The notes under the pieces: generated by a model
What the model was told of the DNA's origin: nothing
Seen by the model: the letters and a program-made list of their open reading frames with translations, nothing else
Databases searched by the model: none
Assembly (NCBI RefSeq): GCF_003148385.1
Contig: NZ_CP029463.1
Span: 2,356,001-2,420,000 of the forward strand
From: Flavobacterium sediminis
GTDB taxonomy: Bacteria > Bacteroidota > Bacteroidia > Flavobacteriales > Flavobacteriaceae
Reading direction: 5' to 3'
Length of the DNA stretch: 64,000 nucleotides
Position numbers and translations under genes: made by a program
Part shown: piece by piece, positions 60,558 through 64,000 of the stretch
How positions within the stretch are numbered: the stretch's first letter is position 1
How the letters are laid out: the number at the start of each line of letters is the position of its first letter

Positions 60558-60632
60558 TCGGGGTGGCAGGATTCGAACCTGCGACCTCCTGGTCCCAAAC
60601 CAGGCGCGATGACCGGGCTACGCTACACCCCG
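60558..60632 (-). tRNA. tRNA-Pro (anticodon TGG)
   Basis: On the minus strand the 75-base sequence starts CGGGGTGTAGCGTAGCC, has the anticodon arm CTGGTTTGGGACCAG with anticodon TGG, the T-arm GCAGGTTCGAATCCTGC, and acceptor CGGGGTG paired with CACCCCG plus discriminator A. CCA is not encoded. Confidence 0.95.
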
Positions 60633-60755
60633 AAAATTGTGAGTGCAAATATATAGCTAATTTTTAATTTACAAAATGTTTTTTGAAATAAAATCAATTT
60701 ATTTTATCATAATGAATTCTAATCAAATTTTAAGGAATTTTTCTTTCGAATAGTT

Positions 60756-60763
60756 TAAATTTG
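60756..60763 (+). promoter_or_regulatory. Candidate -7 element of trxB
   Basis: TAAATTTG matches TAnnTTTG, 23 bases before the trxB ATG. The -33 region is only T-rich. Confidence 0.5.
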
Positions 60764-60786
60764 CTTCTCTAATAAAAAAATGAATT

Positions 60787-61734
60787 ATGGCTGATACAAT
60801 AGAAAAAGTAAAATGCTTAATAATAGGTTCAGGTCCTGCAGGTTATACAGCCGCTATTTATGCGGCGAGAGCTAATATGAATCCGGTGTTATACCAAGGG
60901 CAACAGCCGGGAGGACAGTTGACCACAACTAATGATGTAGAAAATTTCCCGGGGTATCCGGATGGAATTTCGGGACCGGAAATGATGATTCAATTACAGG
61001 CTCAGGCTAAACGTTTCGGAACAGATATTCGTGACGGCTGGGTTACTAAAGTTGATTTTTCGGCTGCTCCGCATAAAATTTGGGTTAATGAAACAACAGA
61101 GATCCATGCTGATACGGTAATCATTTCTACAGGAGCATCTGCAAAGTATTTAGGTTTACCGTCAGAACAACATTATTTGCAACTCGGAGGTGGTGTTTCT
61201 GCTTGTGCGGTTTGTGATGGTTTTTTCTATAGAAATCAGGAAGTAGTGATCGTTGGAGCAGGGGATAGTGCTTGTGAAGAAGCTCATTATTTATCGAAAA
61301 TTTGTAAAAAAGTAACCATGTTGGTTAGAAGTGATAAATTCAGAGCTTCCAGAATTATGGAAGAGCGCGTTCGCAAAACAGAGAATATTGAAATTTTATT
61401 GAATACAGAAACAGAAGAGGTTTTGGGGGATGGTAATGTTGTAACCGGAGTTAAAGCAAAGAACAGAGCTTCCGGAAACATAACTGAAATTACGGCAACA
61501 GGTTTCTTTGTAGCTATTGGACACAAACCTAATACAGATATTTTTGCTGATTATTTAAAATTAGACGAAACGGGATATATTGTTAATGAATGCGGAAGTA
61601 CAAAAACAAATGTTCCTGGGGTGTTTGTTGCCGGTGATGCCGCTGATCATGTTTACAGACAAGCAATTACTGCAGCCGGAACAGGATGTATGGCAGCACT
61701 GGATGCTGAGCGTTATTTAGCTTCTAAAGAGTAA
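60787..61734 (+). CDS. trxB: Thioredoxin reductase
   Basis: FAD- and NADPH-dependent reductase of thioredoxin, 315 residues. It shows the FAD-binding GSGPAGYTAAIYAARA, the redox-active Cys140 and Cys143 in SACAVCDGFF, the NADPH-binding GAGDSACEEAHYL, and the C-terminal GVFVAGDAADHVYRQAITAA. It is complete and closes with a terminator at 61761-61788. Confidence 0.96.
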   Translation: MADTIEKVKCLIIGSGPAGYTAAIYAARANMNPVLYQGQQPGGQLTTTNDVENFPGYPDGISGPEMMIQLQAQAKRFGTDIRDGWVTKVDFSAAPHKIWVNETTEIHADTVIISTGASAKYLGLPSEQHYLQLGGGVSACAVCDGFFYRNQEVVIVGAGDSACEEAHYLSKICKKVTMLVRSDKFRASRIMEERVRKTENIEILLNTETEEVLGDGNVVTGVKAKNRASGNITEITATGFFVAIGHKPNTDIFADYLKLDETGYIVNECGSTKTNVPGVFVAGDAADHVYRQAITAAGTGCMAALDAERYLASKE

Positions 61735-61760
61735 AGTTAATCTGAAATTTATAAACAAAG

Positions 61761-61788
61761 AATCCAGCATATAGCTGGATTTTTTTTA
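61761..61788 (+). terminator. Intrinsic terminator after trxB
   Basis: AATCCAGC (61761-61768) pairs with GCTGGATT (61774-61781) around a five-base loop, followed by a T-run. Confidence 0.9.
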
Positions 61789-61802
61789 TGAAGATAGTAT
61801 CA

Positions 61803-62639
61803 CTATTTTTCTTTTTTATACAAAGTAGCATTATTGGTAAATTGCACCATTTCAATTTTAGGTTGACCGTATAATTCAATTTCTGCTTTTCCTGATGCTG
61901 AAATGGTAATTTGGTCAATAACATTGACACGAGTTTTAACATATCCTTCAACTGTAAGATCCAGTTGTTTTAAGGTAAGATTATCAGAAGTTAAAGAAGC
62001 ACTGTTGTCAAGTCTTATTTTTGCTTGTGCTGCATCTCCTTCTATTTCAGCTTCACTATTTTCATACATGTCTAATTTGAATTCCGGAGAAGCAATTAAA
62101 GCTTTTAGTTCAGCATTGTTGCTTAATTCTAAGGTAGTGCTTTGTGCTTTAACATTAAGTTCTGCTTCGGATTTATCACTTAGGATAAGAGTGAAATAGG
62201 TAGAATTTACATTAAGGTAAGAACGGGATTTGCCGTAGTTTTTAACGGTTACGTTTTCACCTTGTAACTCATTTAGTGCGTTGATTACAGTTTCTCCTTT
62301 TGCAACAACCAGTTTCAGATCGTTAGTGTAATTGATTCGGATAGAAAATTTTTTGGCACTGATAACATGTTTCAAACTATATACTTTCAATGTGTTGCTT
62401 GCAACTGAAAAGTTAATGGCGTCATGAAGATTATCATCAGCTTCAATTTCAACGGAAGGTTTGTCACCTTTTACTAAATAGACTTCTAAGTTATCGTCTA
62501 TTTCAATATTTTCGAAATTTTCTATTTCATTAATAGTATGTGTGACAATTTTTGAACCTTTTACTTTTTCTTTCTTTTGTGCCTGAGTTAAAAAAGTAAC
62601 ACTGAAAACTAATAGGGTAAGTACTGCTGATCTCTTCAT
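61803..62639 (-). CDS. DUF2807 (head GIN domain) exported protein
   Basis: A 278-residue protein with a signal peptide (AVLTLLVFSVTFLTQAQ, residues 4-20). The rest is a head-GIN/DUF2807 beta-helix: NFENIEIDDNLEVYLVKGDK and VEIEADDNL are the diagnostic opening, followed by repeated short strands (KLVVAKGETVINAL, YFTLILSDKSEAELNVKA, KLDMYENSEAEIEGDA). Its role is uncertain; these proteins are called putative auto-transporter adhesins without good proof. A second DUF2807 gene lies upstream on the same strand. Confidence 0.85.
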   Translation of the reverse strand: MKRSAVLTLLVFSVTFLTQAQKKEKVKGSKIVTHTINEIENFENIEIDDNLEVYLVKGDKPSVEIEADDNLHDAINFSVASNTLKVYSLKHVISAKKFSIRINYTNDLKLVVAKGETVINALNELQGENVTVKNYGKSRSYLNVNSTYFTLILSDKSEAELNVKAQSTTLELSNNAELKALIASPEFKLDMYENSEAEIEGDAAQAKIRLDNSASLTSDNLTLKQLDLTVEGYVKTRVNVIDQITISASGKAEIELYGQPKIEMVQFTNNATLYKKEK

Positions 62640-62754
62640 TTTTGTTGGATTTGGTCAATCTATTACAAATACTGTTCCAAATGGAATCTTTGCAAACAAA
62701 CCTACACAAAAAAGATCGGTGAACCAAAAATATGATATAATTTTTTGTATAAAA

Positions 62755-62778
62755 AAACATCGGTAAAAACCGATGTTT
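62755..62778 (-). terminator. Intrinsic terminator after the upstream DUF2807 gene
   Basis: AAACATCGGT (62755-62764) pairs with ACCGATGTTT (62769-62778) around four As. On the minus strand it follows the gene ending at 62800 and runs into T-rich sequence. Confidence 0.85.
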
Positions 62779-62799
62779 ATACTTTGCTTTTGGTGAAAC

Positions 62800-63540
62800 T
62801 TATTGCAGGCTGACACTGCCTCCCGAGCTTTTATCTGTCGTGATCCTTTTAGGTTGGCTCACATACGTGATGGAAGCACCGCTTGAGGCATCAGCTTTCA
62901 GGTTTTCAGTTGGATTTACATGAGTAGAGCTTCCGCTTGAAGCTTCGGAATCAACATTTTGAGCAACAAGGTTTTCAAGATTCATACTGCTTCCGCTGGA
63001 AGAATCCGTTTCAAGAGAAACTGTTTGTCCGTTTAGTTTCATAGTACTTCCGCTACTGCTCTCACAATCTATTTTTTGAGCTTCAACGGAAAAAGTAAGG
63101 CTGCTACCGCTGCTGGAATCAAAATCTACAGTTTTACAGTGAAAAGTATTTGCTGAAGTCACATTGGCTCCGCTAGACGATGATAATTCAGTAAGTTCAG
63201 GTAATGTGATATAAACTTTTTTGGCGGAGCTTTTACGGATATTAGCATCTGAATATACTTCCAAGTAGCCTTCTTTTACTTCTGTGAAAATATGATCCTG
63301 TAAGTTTTCGTCTGCTTCAATAGTTATGCTCTGATCCGGACTTTGTTTAACAATTACCTGTAAACCTGTTTTTGCTTTTATTGCAGTAAAAGGTTCTGTG
63401 ATAGTTCTGTTTACAGTTACAACATTTCCGTTTCCGCTTACAGATTGGAAATTGGAATTGAACTTAGTGCACGAATTCATCAAGATCCCGATAAGTATCA
63501 GGATGATAACTTTTGTAAATTCTACAATGATTTTAAGCAT
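62800..63540 (-). CDS. DUF2807 (head GIN domain) lipoprotein with Ser-Gly ladder
   Basis: A 246-residue lipoprotein: signal LKIIVEFTKVIILILIGILM with Cys24 in NSC. The opening FTAIKAKTGLQVIVKQ and ITIEADENLQ are typical of DUF2807. From residue 118 on, the repeat DSSSGSS/ESSSGSS returns about every 20 residues (SSSSGAN, DSSSGSS, ESSSGST, DSSSGSS, EASSGSS, DASSGAS, DKSSGGS), forming a regular ladder on a beta-helix. The function is unknown; a role in surface binding is a guess. It lies between its paralogue and the partial gene at the window edge. Confidence 0.85.
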   Translation of the reverse strand: MLKIIVEFTKVIILILIGILMNSCTKFNSNFQSVSGNGNVVTVNRTITEPFTAIKAKTGLQVIVKQSPDQSITIEADENLQDHIFTEVKEGYLEVYSDANIRKSSAKKVYITLPELTELSSSSGANVTSANTFHCKTVDFDSSSGSSLTFSVEAQKIDCESSSGSTMKLNGQTVSLETDSSSGSSMNLENLVAQNVDSEASSGSSTHVNPTENLKADASSGASITYVSQPKRITTDKSSGGSVSLQ

Positions 63541-63569
63541 GATTTTTATTTTATAGTTGTGGTGTGATG

Positions 63570-64000
63570 TTATTTGGTTTTAATGTTGATTTCATCTTTT
63601 TTAACGTTAATGTTCAACTCTTTATTATTGATCTTTAAGGAAACATTTTCGTTAATAGTATCTGTAATTTCGTCGAAATCAAAGTCATCTTCGTCAGAAG
63701 GACAATCCAGACAGACGATCTCGTCATCGGCTACCTGATAAATATACTCATCAGAGTTATGATGCAAATCAAAGATTTTATTGTCAGACCAATCAAAATC
63801 CTGAATGCTTTTATCAGGTTTAATATGTACGCCTTTAGGTAAATAGAGGTAAACATTTACTTCTTGATCCCGAAACTTGTTCTTGAAATCCGTTGTAAAA
63901 TAGTTGTCTAAATTAATCTTATTTTTTTGAATTTCAAAATGATAGTTTATATTGTCAGAGCGATCCTTTGCATCTTTATGCGATTTACCGGTTGCTGATT
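63570..64000 (-). CDS. C-terminal part of a probable PspC-domain protein (cut by window end)
   Basis: The open frame enters from the right edge and ends at 63570, giving 142 visible residues. It contains NYFTTDFKNKFRDQEVNVYL, YLPKGVHIKPDKSIQDF, a stretch of acidic residues with two cysteines (IVCLDCPSDEDDFDFD), and a final KINNKELNINVKKDEI. No membrane segment is visible in this part. In flavobacteria a PspC-domain envelope-stress protein with a similar C-terminus stands before DUF2807 genes; the PspC domain itself is outside the window, so the name is inferred from context. Confidence 0.6.
   Translation of the reverse strand, partial: SATGKSHKDAKDRSDNINYHFEIQKNKINLDNYFTTDFKNKFRDQEVNVYLYLPKGVHIKPDKSIQDFDWSDNKIFDLHHNSDEYIYQVADDEIVCLDCPSDEDDFDFDEITDTINENVSLKINNKELNINVKKDEINIKTK

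Overview
The window reads as a chromosomal segment of a low-GC member of the Bacteroidetes, most likely family Flavobacteriaceae. I infer this from the proteins (RplJ, RplL, RpoB, RpoC, LipA and GAPDH as remembered from Flavobacterium), from -7 promoter elements of the TAnnTTTG type, and from typical neighbour sets such as parA-parB-DUF5683-dapB-lepB and a partial membrane protein beside DUF2807 proteins. No organism name can be read from the sequence.

Layout. 1-9.4 kb: ribosomal stalk and RNA polymerase genes rplJ, rplL, rpoB, rpoC; rpoC is broken by two single-base gaps as given. 9.4-16.7 kb: DUF3467 protein, GNAT acetyltransferase, RluF-type pseudouridine synthase, a propeller lipoprotein, an exported catalase-peroxidase, a cysteine-less zinc-ribbon-family protein and a Nif3 protein. 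16.8-29.4 kb: lpxK, a purine nucleoside phosphorylase, a TPR hybrid sensor kinase, GAPDH, an AlkD-like protein, lipA, an ECF sigma factor, a GT2 glycosyltransferase, murB, recF, a TPR membrane protein and ribH. 29.4-41 kb: mutL, two rhomboid genes, an EEP-family phosphodiesterase, a WbqC-like protein, lepB, dapB, parB/parA, an FGE-sulfatase-fold protein and a PAS protein.

41.2-48.9 kb is the accessory core. A possible leader with a 27-codon ORF and an intrinsic terminator precedes an RtcB-type RNA ligase, a PrfH-type release factor and a small TPR protein, a module linked in the literature to repair and rescue of cleaved ribosomes. It is followed by an AT-rich four-gene operon: a CD-NTase-like nucleotidyltransferase, an E2-E1 fusion (Cap2-like), a JAB/JAMM peptidase (Cap3-like) and a DUF6602-like protein with a PD-(D/E)XK-type signature. 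This is a type II CBASS-like antiphage system whose fourth gene is not one of the effectors I know well, and it is the best candidate for something new here.

48.9-60.6 kb: a PhyH-family dioxygenase between two near-identical ~50-bp repeats, the two methylmalonyl-CoA mutase subunits, a DivIC/FtsB-like protein, uridine kinase, an unknown anchored protein next to decayed repeat DNA, then a TPP riboswitch with a thiamin-salvage operon thiM-thiE-thiD-tenA (thiD carries a single-base gap), DinB and HAD genes and tRNA-Pro. 60.8-64 kb: trxB, two DUF2807 head-GIN proteins and the C-terminal part of a third protein that leaves the window.

All three frameshifts found (two in rpoC, one in thiD) are the loss of one base where the expected frame needs GGGG or CCCC. 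Because rpoC is essential, consensus error in short G/C runs is the simplest explanation.
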